DNA from: Zeimonas arvi
GTDB taxonomy: Bacteria > Pseudomonadota > Gammaproteobacteria > Burkholderiales > Burkholderiaceae_E
DNA: 64,000 nt
NCBI RefSeq assembly: GCF_008039575.1
Contig: NZ_VDUY01000001.1
Coordinates: forward strand, 62,001-126,000
Direction of reading: 5' to 3'
How positions within the stretch are numbered: position 1 is the stretch's first letter; each line of letters begins with the position of its first letter. The notes under the pieces were generated by a model that saw nothing but the letters and a program-made list of their open reading frames with translations, made no database searches and was not told the origin of the DNA. Position numbers and translations under genes: made by a program. Shown piece after piece: positions 54,652 through 63,781 of the stretch.

Positions 54652-55188
54652 TCAGGTGAGGTGCGCGCTCATCCGCTCGGAGAGCCGCTTGCGGGCCCGG
54701 TGCAGGCGCACCCAGCAGTTCGCCTCGGTGATCTCCAGCTCGCGGCAGACCTCGGCGGTATCGGCGCCCTCGAGCACCTGCATGACGAAGACGTCCTTCA
54801 GCGTGCGCGGCAAGGCCTCGATCTCGCTGTGCAGGGCCTCGCCGAGCCGGTTCCGGGCCACCTGGCGCAGCGGGTCGTGGTAGTCGTCGTCCTGCTCCCA
54901 GGCCAGCCGCTCGAGCTCGCGATCGGAGTCGTCGTCGCTGTCGGCGCCGCCGCCCAGCGACACGTAGCGCCCTTCTCGCCGGAAGGTATCCTGGATCTTG
55001 TGGTTCAGGATGCCGATCAGCCAGGTGCGCAAGGCCGACTGCCCCTGGAACGACTCACGGCTTGCGAGCGCCGCGGCCAGGGCATCCTGGACGGCGTCTT
55101 CGGCCAGATTCTCGTCGCGGATCTTCCGGCGGGCGAATCGCAGCATCGCGCCGCGGTGGTCTGCCAGTTCGATCGGGGTCGGGGGCAT
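54652..55188 (-). CDS. ECF-type RNA polymerase sigma factor
   Basis: A 178-aa sigma-70 family protein with region 2 (MLRFARRKIRDENLAEDAVQDALAAAL, about 15-42; then LRTWLIGILNHKIQDTFR) and region 4 (LPRTLKDVFVMQVLEGADTAEVCRELEI, then WVRLHRARKRLSERM, about 126-175). The linker is acidic (DSDDDSDRE). No anti-sigma factor gene is adjacent on either side, and no other partner is evident. It is divergent from the response regulator at 55363. Confidence 0.88.
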   Translation of the reverse strand: MPPTPIELADHRGAMLRFARRKIRDENLAEDAVQDALAAALASRESFQGQSALRTWLIGILNHKIQDTFRREGRYVSLGGGADSDDDSDRELERLAWEQDDDYHDPLRQVARNRLGEALHSEIEALPRTLKDVFVMQVLEGADTAEVCRELEITEANCWVRLHRARKRLSERMSAHLT

Positions 55189-55277
55189 GTGTCTGTTCTC
55201 CTCTATGGAGCTTCGAAGTCTGCCCAGCGCCCCTTACCCCCCGATCACGGGAAGATCACGATTTGATAACGAATGCC

Positions 55278-55359
55278 GGCCACGGAGCGGCGCCGTGGCC
55301 GCCCCTGCCACCCGCCGTAAGCTGGCAAGCGCCCGGGATACGAAGCTCCCGGGGGTTTT
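55278..55359. promoter_or_regulatory. Two hairpins in the sigma factor/response regulator gap
   Basis: The first has an 8-bp perfect stem (55278-55285 with 55293-55300). The second has a 7-bp stem (55332-55338 with 55347-55353) followed by GGTTTT, like an intrinsic terminator, only 3-4 bases before the response-regulator ATG at 55363. The second could attenuate or hide the ribosome binding site of the two-component operon. The remaining 174-bp gap has no reading frame. Confidence 0.4.
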
Positions 55360-55362
55360 GCT

Positions 55363-56088
55363 ATGCTCGATTCGATGGAAAAGAAGATCCTGGTCGTTGA
55401 AGACCAGCGTGACATCGCCGACCTGATCGCGATGCACCTGCGCGATCTCGGCCACCGCGTGGACTGCGTCCACGACGGCCCGGGCGGCTACGACGCGGCC
55501 CGGTCGGGCCGGCACGACCTGATCGTGCTGGACGTCATGCTGCCGGGCCGCGACGGCCTGGACATCGTTCGCGCGCTGCGCATGGAGCGGGTCACCACCC
55601 CGGTGCTGATGCTGACCGCCCGTTCCACCGAGATCGATCGGGTGCTGGGCCTGGAGCTCGGAGCTGACGATTACCTGACGAAACCCTTCTCGATTCCCGA
55701 ACTGCAGGCCCGGGTCAAGGCGATGCTTCGCCGAATCGAGATGCAGGCGCCGGCCGGCGCTGCGCCCGACATCGACGAACGGATCGACGTCGGCGAGCTG
55801 GTCATCGACTGCGTGAGCCGCGAGGTCCGGATCAACGGCCGGCCGGTGGCGCTGACCGCCCGCGAGTTCGACCTGCTCGCCCACTTCGCGCGCAACCCCG
55901 GGCGGGCCTTCACCCGGATGCAGCTGCTCGACGCGGTCTGGGGCACCTCCTTCGAGGGCTACGAGCACAACGTCAACACGCACATCAACCGGCTGCGCTC
56001 GAAGATCGAGATCGACCCGGCCAATCCGCGCTACGTGCTCACCGTGCGCGGCGTGGGCTACCGCTTCACCGACGAGCGCGCGCGATGA
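55363..56088 (+). CDS. OmpR-family response regulator
   Basis: A 241-aa regulator: a receiver domain (about 5-120) with the acidic pocket VVEDQRD, phospho-acceptor Asp57 in LIVLDVMLPG and Lys in YLTKPFS, then a winged-helix DNA-binding domain (about 140-238) with LTAREFDLLAHFARNPGR and RYVLTVRGVGYRF. It overlaps the kinase gene by four bases. The start may be 55363 or ATG 55375 (MEKKILVVEDQ); the latter matches the usual receiver opening better. Confidence 0.92.
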   Translation: MLDSMEKKILVVEDQRDIADLIAMHLRDLGHRVDCVHDGPGGYDAARSGRHDLIVLDVMLPGRDGLDIVRALRMERVTTPVLMLTARSTEIDRVLGLELGADDYLTKPFSIPELQARVKAMLRRIEMQAPAGAAPDIDERIDVGELVIDCVSREVRINGRPVALTAREFDLLAHFARNPGRAFTRMQLLDAVWGTSFEGYEHNVNTHINRLRSKIEIDPANPRYVLTVRGVGYRFTDERAR

Positions 56089-57560
56089 AATCGCTGCGCA
56101 CCCGGGTGCTGCTGCTGATCGTGGGCTTCGGCCTGCTCATGGCCACCATGCTGGCCACGATCATGTACGCGTCGGTGCGCGAGTACTACAACGACTGGAT
56201 CTACGACAAGTCGAGCAGCTTCGCCGAGCGCATCCTCGAGGCGCACCCCAACCTGTGGCGCGACTACGAGGCGGACCCGGCCTCGTTCGGCCAGCAGCTC
56301 AGGCAGTACACGCTCTACTCGCCCAACACGGGTCTGTACCTGATCGACCAGAACGGCCGGGTGCTGGCCAGCGCCGGCGAGCCGCGGCAGTTCTGGGGCG
56401 AGTTCCGGGTGGATCTCGATCCGGTGCGCGAGGCGCAGGGGGGCGATCCCCGCCAGCCGGTCCACACCACCGACCCCGACCGGCAGGGCGACGTGTGCAT
56501 GGTGGCCGCCCGCCCGGTGGTGCAGGACGGCCGGACGATGGGCTGGCTCTTCGTGGTGCCGCGCCAGGCCAGCCTGGGCGAGCAGATGCCCGAGATGCTG
56601 CGCAGCTACGCGATCCGCACCACGGCCAAGGTGGCCCTGATGACGATCGCCATCGGCGTGCTGCTCACGATCGCGATGATCGCGCTGCTCACGCGGCCGC
56701 TCACCGCGCTCACCCGGGCCACCGAGCAGGTGCGCCGGGCGGGCTTCTGTGACGAGCTCTGCGAGAGCAGCTTCCCCGACCTGGATCGCGACGACGAGAT
56801 CGGCCGGCTCAGCCGCACCTTCCGCGATGCCTTCGAACGGCTCAAGCTCGAGACGGAGCGGGTGCAGACCACCGACGCCCGACGCCGCGAGATGGTGGCC
56901 AGCGTGTCGCACGACCTGCGCACGCCGCTCACCGCGCTGATCGGCCAGCTGGAGACCATCCGGCTCAAGGGCGAGGCGCTGTCCGACCCCGCTCGCCGCG
57001 AGATGCTCGAGCGCGCGCTGCAAAACGCGCAGCACCTACGCCGCCTCACCGAGGCGCTGGCCGAACTGGCCCGCCTGGACAACCCCGACTTCAAGGCGCA
57101 GCCCGAACCGATCGCGATCGGCGAGCTGGCCGACGACGTGGTCCAGCGATTCGCCGCCAGCGCCCAGGGCGCCGGCGTGACGCTGTCGGTCGACTACCCC
57201 GACGGCCTGCCGCTCACGCGTGTCGACGCGGCGCTGGTCGAGCGTGCGCTCTCGAACCTGCTCGACAACGCGCTGCGGGTCACGCCGGCCGGCGGCCGGG
57301 TCACCGTCAAGGTGCGGCCGGAGAAGGCCGGGGTGCGGGTCGAGGTGGTGGACACCGGGCCCGGCGTGCTGCCGGAGGACCAGCCGAAGGTCTTCGACCG
57401 CTTCTTCCAGACCAGCCGCGCGCGCGACCAACGTGGCGCCAGCGGCCTGGGACTGGCGATCGTCAAGCGCGTGGCCGAGCTGCACGGCGGCCAGGCCGGC
57501 CTGAGAAGCGAGCCAGGCCGCGGCTCCACCTTCTTCATCGAGCTGCCCCTGTCCGCTTAG
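56085..57560 (+). CDS. Membrane sensor histidine kinase
   Basis: A 491-aa kinase: a first membrane helix (about 8-28), a periplasmic sensor (about 30-180), a second helix (about 182-203), HAMP (to about 258), a HisKA domain with phospho-acceptor His276 in SVSHDLRTPLTAL, and an ATPase domain (N box LSNLLDNALRV, G1 VVDTGPGV, G2 GASGLGLAIV). The signal is unknown. It is translationally coupled to the response regulator before it and, by TAGTG, to dinB after it. Confidence 0.93.
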   Translation: MKSLRTRVLLLIVGFGLLMATMLATIMYASVREYYNDWIYDKSSSFAERILEAHPNLWRDYEADPASFGQQLRQYTLYSPNTGLYLIDQNGRVLASAGEPRQFWGEFRVDLDPVREAQGGDPRQPVHTTDPDRQGDVCMVAARPVVQDGRTMGWLFVVPRQASLGEQMPEMLRSYAIRTTAKVALMTIAIGVLLTIAMIALLTRPLTALTRATEQVRRAGFCDELCESSFPDLDRDDEIGRLSRTFRDAFERLKLETERVQTTDARRREMVASVSHDLRTPLTALIGQLETIRLKGEALSDPARREMLERALQNAQHLRRLTEALAELARLDNPDFKAQPEPIAIGELADDVVQRFAASAQGAGVTLSVDYPDGLPLTRVDAALVERALSNLLDNALRVTPAGGRVTVKVRPEKAGVRVEVVDTGPGVLPEDQPKVFDRFFQTSRARDQRGASGLGLAIVKRVAELHGGQAGLRSEPGRGSTFFIELPLSA

Positions 57561-58654
57561 TGGAAACCCGCCCCTCGGCGCCGGCCTGGCGCCGGATCGC
57601 CCATCTGGACATGGACGCTTTCTACGCGTCGGTGGAGCTGTTGCGCCGTCCGGAGCTGCGCGGCCGCCCGGTGGCCATCGGCGGCCACGGCGACCCGAAC
57701 AGCCGTGGGGTGGTCACCACCGCCACCTACGAGGCTCGTGCCTTCGGGATCCGCTCGGGCATGGCGCTGCGCCGCGCCGCCGAGCTGTGCCCGGCCTGCG
57801 TGTTCCTGCCGGTGGATTTCCCCGAGTACCGCCTCTGGTCGCGGCGATTCAAGGCCGCGATCGCCGAAGTGACCGTCCGGATCGAGGACCGCGGCATCGA
57901 CGAGGTCTACATCGACTTCAGCGACCTGATCGGCGTACGGATCGACGGCGGTCTGTCGATCGCGCGCGACATCCAGCGCCGCGTCTTCGAGGCCACCGGC
58001 CTGACCTGCTCGATCGGCGTGGCGCCCAACAAGCTGCTGGCAAAGATCGCGTCGGAACTGGACAAGCCGAACGGCATCACCGTGCTCGACGAGCTCGACC
58101 TGCAGGAACGGATCTGGCCGCTGCCGGTCAAGCGGATCAACGGCATCGGTCCGAAGGCCGACGCCCGCCTCGAGGAACTGGGCATCCGCACGATCGGCCA
58201 GCTGGCGGCCGCGCCGCGCGATTTCCTGGTCGCCCGGTTCGGCAGGAGCTACGGCGCCTGGCTGCACGACGCGGCGCATGGCAACGACGACCGCGCGCTG
58301 ATGCTCGAGAGCGAGCCCCGGTCCATGAGTCGCGAGACCACCTTCGAGCGCGACCTGCATCCGGCGCGCGACTTCCAGGCGCTGGCGGCGATGCTGGCGC
58401 GGCTGTGCCGCCAGGTGGCTGCCGACCTGCAGCGGCGCGGCTACGCCGGGCGCAGCGTGGGCGTGAAGGCGCGCTACGACGACTTCCGGATCGTGAGCCG
58501 CGAGCTGACGCTGGCCGAAGCGGTGGACGACGAGCGCGCGATCCGGCGGGCGGCCTTCGACTGCCTGAAGCGGGTGCCGCCCAGCCGGCGGCTGCGGCTG
58601 CTCGGGGTTCGGGTCGGCGCCCTTCAGTCTCGCGGGCCCGCGGCGACGCCGTGA
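57560..58654 (+). CDS. dinB: DNA polymerase IV (Y-family translesion polymerase)
   Basis: A 364-aa Y-family polymerase with LDMDAFYASVE (catalytic Asp17), DEVYIDFSD (Asp114, Glu115; preceding residue Gly where Ser is usual), the palm/thumb block GVAPNKLLAKIASELDKPNG, helix-hairpin-helix KRINGIGPKADARLEELGI and a little-finger domain from about 245. It copies past damaged bases with low fidelity. The C-terminus ends in ALQSRGPAATP with no recognisable clamp-binding QLxLF motif. It starts at GTG 57560 overlapping the kinase stop, so it appears to belong to the two-component operon. Confidence 0.93.
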   Translation: METRPSAPAWRRIAHLDMDAFYASVELLRRPELRGRPVAIGGHGDPNSRGVVTTATYEARAFGIRSGMALRRAAELCPACVFLPVDFPEYRLWSRRFKAAIAEVTVRIEDRGIDEVYIDFSDLIGVRIDGGLSIARDIQRRVFEATGLTCSIGVAPNKLLAKIASELDKPNGITVLDELDLQERIWPLPVKRINGIGPKADARLEELGIRTIGQLAAAPRDFLVARFGRSYGAWLHDAAHGNDDRALMLESEPRSMSRETTFERDLHPARDFQALAAMLARLCRQVAADLQRRGYAGRSVGVKARYDDFRIVSRELTLAEAVDDERAIRRAAFDCLKRVPPSRRLRLLGVRVGALQSRGPAATP

Positions 58655-58656
58655 AC

Positions 58657-58685
58657 GTGACCTTCATCTGATCGCGGCCGATAAT
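58657..58685 (+). promoter_or_regulatory. Sigma-70-type promoter before the second two-component system
   Basis: GTGACC (58657-58662, four of six -35 matches) and GATAAT (58680-58685, five of six -10 matches) are 17 bases apart, directly after the dinB stop. Transcription would start near 58692, just ahead of a strong leader hairpin. Confidence 0.5.
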
Positions 58686-58700
58686 GGGTCCGACACCACC

Positions 58701-58733
58701 ACAGGCGGCCCGACGGGGCCGTCGGGAGCCTGT
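58701..58733 (+). promoter_or_regulatory. Leader hairpin before the NarX-type kinase gene
   Basis: Nested perfect pairing is visible: ACAGGC (58701-58706) with GCCTGT (58728-58733), enclosing CCCGACGG (58709-58716) with CCGTCGGG (58719-58726). It ends 6 bases before the ATG at 58740, and no separate ribosome binding site is visible. The structure could limit translation of the kinase or end readthrough from dinB. Confidence 0.5.
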
Positions 58734-58739
58734 GACCGG

Positions 58740-60941
58740 ATGAGGACATCGAGCCCGCGCGCTTCGCCGGGCGCCAAGCTTCTGTGCGTTGCTCTCGCTG
58801 GCCTGCTCGTCTGCGTGGCCGCGGTCTTCTGGAGCACGCAGCAGCCCTGGCTCGGCCTGAGGCTCGTGCTCGGCTCCGGCGGCCCGGTCGTCGAGGCCGT
58901 GTCGCCGGATGGGCCGGCCGCGTCGCTGGCGCCCGGGGCGGCGCTGAGATCGGTGGGCCCGATCGCGCTCGAGGCAGACGACCTGATCGAGGAGCCCGAT
59001 TTCTTCCGCTACTACGAGCGGATGCAGCGCTTCTTCGCCCGCCAGTCCGCGCTGCACCAGCAGTTGTCCGGCGCGCCCGTGGCGCTGACCGTCGCGGACG
59101 CCGGCGGGGCCACGTCGGAGGTTCTGCTCCCGCCTGCCGAGAGCAGGCCGATCGCCGACCTTCCGCCCTCCTTCTGGTTCCAGCTGGCTTGCGGACTGGC
59201 CAGCCTGCTGATCGGCGCCTGGGTGTGGGTGCTGCGACCCACCAACTGGGGGGCGCGGATGTTCGCGCTCACCGGCGCCCTGTTCCTCGTGTCGGTCGCC
59301 AGCGCCGCGGTCTACAGCAGCCGCGAGCTGGCGCTCGACGGCGGCGCCTTCCGGCTGCTGTCCGGGCTCAACCACACGGGCTCGCTGGGCTTCGGCATGG
59401 CGCTGATCGCGATGTTCCTCTGCTATCCGAAGCGCATCGTGGCGCCGCGCACGCTGCTGCTGATCCCGGCGGTGTTCGTGCCCTGGCTGGCCGCGGACCT
59501 GCTCCAGCTCGCCCCGGACCAGCACTGGGGCATCCGCGCGCCGATCCTGCTGATGGTCGTCATCGCCTTCGCCTGCGCCGCGACGCAGTGGCGGCTCACG
59601 CGCAGCGACCCGCGCGCGCGGGGCGCGCTGCGCTGGATGAGCCTTTCGGCCACGCTGGGCTGCTGGCTGTTCGTCATCACCATCGTGCTCTCCAAGCTGT
59701 TCGGCTGGTTGCCGCCGCTCGACCAGGCCTACGCCTTCGGCTTCTTCCTGATCATCTACGTCGGCACCGCGCTGGGCCTGCGCCGTTACCGACTGTTCGA
59801 GCTCGACCGGTGGGCCTTCCGCGTCCTGCTCTGGATAGGCGGCGCGCTGGCGCTGCTCGCGCTCGACGCGATGTTGGTGCTCAGCCTGCGTCTGGCGCCG
59901 GCCCCGTCGCTGGGCGTCGCCGTGCTGATCGTCGGCCTGCTCTACCTGCCCGTGCGCAACCACCTCTGGAAGCGGATGGTCGATCGCAGGCGCCTTGCCG
60001 ACGACGAACTCTTCCAGGCGGTGATGCAGGTCGCGTTCACCTCGTCGCCCGACGAACGCGCGCAGGCCTGGCGAGCGCTGGTGCAACGGATGTTCGACCC
60101 GCTCGAGGTCGAGACGATCGGCCCGGGCCAGCCGGCTGGCCGCGCAAAGGCGGCTCAGGCCGACGCCGCGTCATCCGACGCGCCTGCCATCCTGAGCGAT
60201 GGCCTCGCCATGCGCCTGCCGCCGGTGGCCGCGTCGCCGGCGCTGCTGGTACGCTACCCCTGGCAGGGGCGGCAGCTCTTCGGCGTCGAGCAGGCGAAGC
60301 TCGCCGGCCAGGTCGTTGCGCTGATGCGGCACGCCGACGCGAGCCGCGACGCCTACGAGCGCGGGGTCGCCGAGGAAAGGCTGCGCCTGGCGCGCGACCT
60401 GCACGACGACCTGGGCGCACGTCTGCTTGCCAGCCTGAAGCGGCCCGACCTCGAATCGACGCGTCGCACGATCCGCGAGGCGATCGCCGAGATGCGCACG
60501 GTCGTGGCCGGGCTCAGTTCCGAGAGCGAGGACCTGGGCGCCTGCATCGCCAGCCTGAGGCACGAGACCGCATCGCGGCTCGACACCTCGGGCATCGAGC
60601 TCGACTGGCCGCTCACCGACGGGGTCGACGGCCTGCGGGTGGACTACCGGATCTGCAAGAACCTGAGCTCGATGCACCGCGAACTCGTCTCGAACGTCCT
60701 CCGCCACTCGCAGGCCGACCGCCTCGCGGTGTCCATCGAACTGAAGGATGGCCGGCTGGTCAGCCGGATCCGCGACAACGGCGTCGGCGGCGTCGAAGCG
60801 CAAGGCGACGGCAGCTTCGGCCTGCGCAACCTGCGCCGCCGGATCGACGAACTGCAGGGCAGCGTGTCGGTGCGCGACGCCGCGCCCGGCACCCTCGTGG
60901 AGATCGAAGTGCCGATCGCGACCGCCGGAGGCCGGCCATGA
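58740..60941 (+). CDS. Multi-pass membrane sensor kinase, NarL-partner (HisKA_3) type
   Basis: A 733-aa kinase. A first membrane helix (about 13-30) is followed by a PDZ-like extracytoplasmic segment (PVVEAVSPDGPAASLAPGAAL, about 50-70), about eight more helices (about 135-415), a cytoplasmic linker, the dimerisation box with His555 in ARDLHDDLGARLL, and an HATPase domain (N box HRELVSNVLRHS, G1 IRDNGVGG, G2 FGLRNLRRRI). The PDZ-like piece suggests sensing of a protein C-terminus or envelope state; this is inference. It overlaps the response regulator gene by four bases. Confidence 0.88.
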   Translation: MRTSSPRASPGAKLLCVALAGLLVCVAAVFWSTQQPWLGLRLVLGSGGPVVEAVSPDGPAASLAPGAALRSVGPIALEADDLIEEPDFFRYYERMQRFFARQSALHQQLSGAPVALTVADAGGATSEVLLPPAESRPIADLPPSFWFQLACGLASLLIGAWVWVLRPTNWGARMFALTGALFLVSVASAAVYSSRELALDGGAFRLLSGLNHTGSLGFGMALIAMFLCYPKRIVAPRTLLLIPAVFVPWLAADLLQLAPDQHWGIRAPILLMVVIAFACAATQWRLTRSDPRARGALRWMSLSATLGCWLFVITIVLSKLFGWLPPLDQAYAFGFFLIIYVGTALGLRRYRLFELDRWAFRVLLWIGGALALLALDAMLVLSLRLAPAPSLGVAVLIVGLLYLPVRNHLWKRMVDRRRLADDELFQAVMQVAFTSSPDERAQAWRALVQRMFDPLEVETIGPGQPAGRAKAAQADAASSDAPAILSDGLAMRLPPVAASPALLVRYPWQGRQLFGVEQAKLAGQVVALMRHADASRDAYERGVAEERLRLARDLHDDLGARLLASLKRPDLESTRRTIREAIAEMRTVVAGLSSESEDLGACIASLRHETASRLDTSGIELDWPLTDGVDGLRVDYRICKNLSSMHRELVSNVLRHSQADRLAVSIELKDGRLVSRIRDNGVGGVEAQGDGSFGLRNLRRRIDELQGSVSVRDAAPGTLVEIEVPIATAGGRP

Positions 60942-61702
60942 GCAGCGCAAGCCCCCTCGCGCTCGTCGTCGAGGACCTGCCCGAAGTCCGAGACTGGCTC
61001 GCCGACGCCCTGCGCCACGCCTTCGGCGAGATCGAGGTCGGCTGCGCCGGCACGCTGGCCGAGGCACGCGAATGGCTGGGCGCGCTGGGCGAGGACACGC
61101 AGGCCGCGGCCCGGTTGCGGATGGCGCTGATCGACCTGGGCCTGCCCGATGGCTCTGGTGTCGACCTGGTCCGGGAGATCGCGGACCGGCTCCCGCAGGT
61201 GCAGACGATCGTGGCCACGATCTACGACGACGACGCACACCTGTTCCCCGCGATCGCCGCGGGCGCGCAGGGCTACCTGCTGAAGGAGCAGGAGCCCGAG
61301 GCGCTGGCCCGGCACTTGCGCCTGATCGGCGAAGGCATGCCGCCACTGTCGCCATCGATCTCGCGCAGGATGCTCGCCCACTTCCGCGAGCGGGGCGCCC
61401 TGCCCGGCGGCGAAGCGGCGGCACAGGCTGGCGCGGCGCCATTCCGCGCCAGTGGCGACCCGCCGCTCGCGCAGCAGGCAGCCGCCGGCAGCGACGCCGC
61501 GATGGAGGCCATCACGCTGAGCCCGCGCGAGACAGAGGTCCTGTCCTACATCGGACGCGGACTGCGGGTGGCCGAGGCGGCGCGGGTGCTGGGGCTCACC
61601 GAGCACACGGTGGCGGGGTACGTGAAGACGCTGTACCGGAAGCTGAACATCTCGTCGCGGGCGGAGGCGGCGCTGGAGGCAGCCAGGCGCGGGCTCGTGT
61701 GA
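60938..61702 (+). CDS. NarL/LuxR-family response regulator
   Basis: A 254-aa regulator with a receiver domain (about 5-130) carrying VVEDLPE and phospho-acceptor Asp66 in ALIDLGLPDGSG, Lys in YLLKEQE, a flexible Ala-rich linker (about 150-185) and a LuxR helix-turn-helix (LSPRETEVLSYIGRGLRVAE to TVAGYVKTLYRKLNISSR, about 190-245). It is the partner of the preceding kinase. Repeat copy B begins 12 bases after its stop codon. Confidence 0.92.
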   Translation: MSSASPLALVVEDLPEVRDWLADALRHAFGEIEVGCAGTLAEAREWLGALGEDTQAAARLRMALIDLGLPDGSGVDLVREIADRLPQVQTIVATIYDDDAHLFPAIAAGAQGYLLKEQEPEALARHLRLIGEGMPPLSPSISRRMLAHFRERGALPGGEAAAQAGAAPFRASGDPPLAQQAAAGSDAAMEAITLSPRETEVLSYIGRGLRVAEAARVLGLTEHTVAGYVKTLYRKLNISSRAEAALEAARRGLV

Positions 61703-61713
61703 TGCGGTGCGCC

Positions 61714-61929
61714 GGGCGTTCGAGGTGGGGCCTACTTTCGGGCCCCGGCGCGCTGTCGCCTTCGGCGAAACGCTTGGTCGCGCGGACGCTCAGCCCCGGC
61801 CGCGGAACGCAACTCGCCCGCCTTCGGCGGGCTCAGACAGCGTTCCGCTCGCGCTTCGCGCGCCAGGTCTTCGCTGCGCTCCCGCGCCAGCGCACAGGGG
61901 CCCGAAAGTAGGCCCCACCTCGAGCGCCC
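61714..61929 (-). repeat. Repeat copy B: conserved core between long inverted arms
   Basis: The outer arms 61714-61746 and 61897-61929 pair over 33 bp with one mismatch, and 61720-61746 with 61897-61923 is perfect. The arm sequence is unrelated to copies A and C. The core between them, read on the minus strand, matches the other cores closely. Its small hairpins keep pairing despite base changes: stem 61756-61760/61764-61768 differs from copy A at two pairs, both compensated. The element starts 12 bases after the response-regulator stop, with the core antisense to that gene, the same relation copy A has to its neighbour. Confidence 0.85.
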
Positions 61930-62160
61930 TCGGGTCGCAACACTTTGGCACGGACCTGGCGCGCTCCGCGCGCCGTGCTGCGCACGGCCGGTTAGTTCAG
62001 CGCACGCGTCCCTTTAGCGCGCGTGCCCCCGCGACTGCGACGACTACCTTAACGACGGCACATCGAAGGCACCGGCCCCAACGGCCAGCCTCCACTCGTG
62101 CGGCCCCGGGGTCGGGCGAACGAAGCCAAGACAAGTTCAGCGGCGCGCCACGACCTTGCC
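61930..62160. other. Noncoding spacer between repeat copies B and C
   Basis: 231 bp with no supported gene; open frames crossing it are continuations of repeat sequence. It contains GC-rich partial palindromes. At 62102-62122 is a 21-base sequence whose reverse complement recurs at 62439-62458 with one base missing, forming an outer inverted repeat around copy C. Confidence 0.6.
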
Positions 62161-62379
62161 GGCGCGGGAGGGCAGGCGGCGGTTTGCGCGGGCGTGTGCG
62201 CTGGCGCGGGAGCGCAGCGAAGACCCGGCGCGCGCAGCGCGAGCGGAACGCTGTCTGAGGACCGCCGCAGGCGGGCCGAGTTGCGTTCCGCGACGGGGCT
62301 GAGCGTCCGCGCGACCAAGCGTTTCCGCGAAGCGGACAGCGCGCCCGCCCGCGCAAACCGCCGCCTGCCCTCCCGCGCC
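62161..62379 (+). repeat. Repeat copy C: conserved core between long inverted arms
   Basis: The arms 62161-62194 and 62346-62379 are perfect reverse complements over 34 bp, and differ wholly from the arms of copies A and B. The core (about 62198-62343) matches copy A with few substitutions, including the 9-bp long-range pairing and the GAA-loop hairpin. It lies inverted relative to copy B, 231 bp away, and just upstream of the argG promoter. It sits inside a further inverted repeat (62102-62122 with 62439-62458). Confidence 0.85.
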
Positions 62380-62403
62380 CCGCGCCAACACGAGCGCGCC
62401 GTC

Positions 62404-62409
62404 TATAAT
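62404..62409 (+). promoter_or_regulatory. Probable argG promoter -10 box
   Basis: A perfect TATAAT lies 80 bases upstream of the argG start, directly after repeat copy C. No good -35 box is found at the usual distance (that region is CGCGCC), so activator help or a different upstream contact may be needed. Confidence 0.5.
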
Positions 62410-62419
62410 TGAGGGTTTA

Positions 62420-62459
62420 GTTCGCCCGAACCCGGGCTCGTTCGCCCGACCCCGGGCCG
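62420..62459 (+). repeat. 20-bp tandem repeat in the argG leader
   Basis: Two head-to-tail copies of a 20-base unit (62420-62439 and 62440-62459) each contain GTTCGCCCGA then CCCGGGC, differing at two or three positions. They fall in the predicted 5' untranslated region between the TATAAT box and the argG ribosome binding site. The second copy also forms the right arm of the outer inverted repeat around copy C. Confidence 0.65.
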
Positions 62460-62488
62460 CACTCCTTCACACATCATTAGGGCGCCAA

Positions 62489-63763
<1,275 letters not shown>

Positions 63764-63781
63764 CGGGCGCGCGCCGCGACG

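Noticed and set aside
61714-62379. Inverted copies B and C as the ends of a composite transposon
   Set aside because: The 231 bp between them encodes nothing, and the outer arms of the two copies differ. They are better seen as two independent copies of the same repeat.
61707-62412. Several 80-180 codon frames within the repeat copies, with similar frames near 66-684
   Set aside because: They share arginine/alanine-rich sequence because the DNA repeat is shared, run in several frames and on both strands, and lack ribosome binding sites. The repetition is at DNA level.
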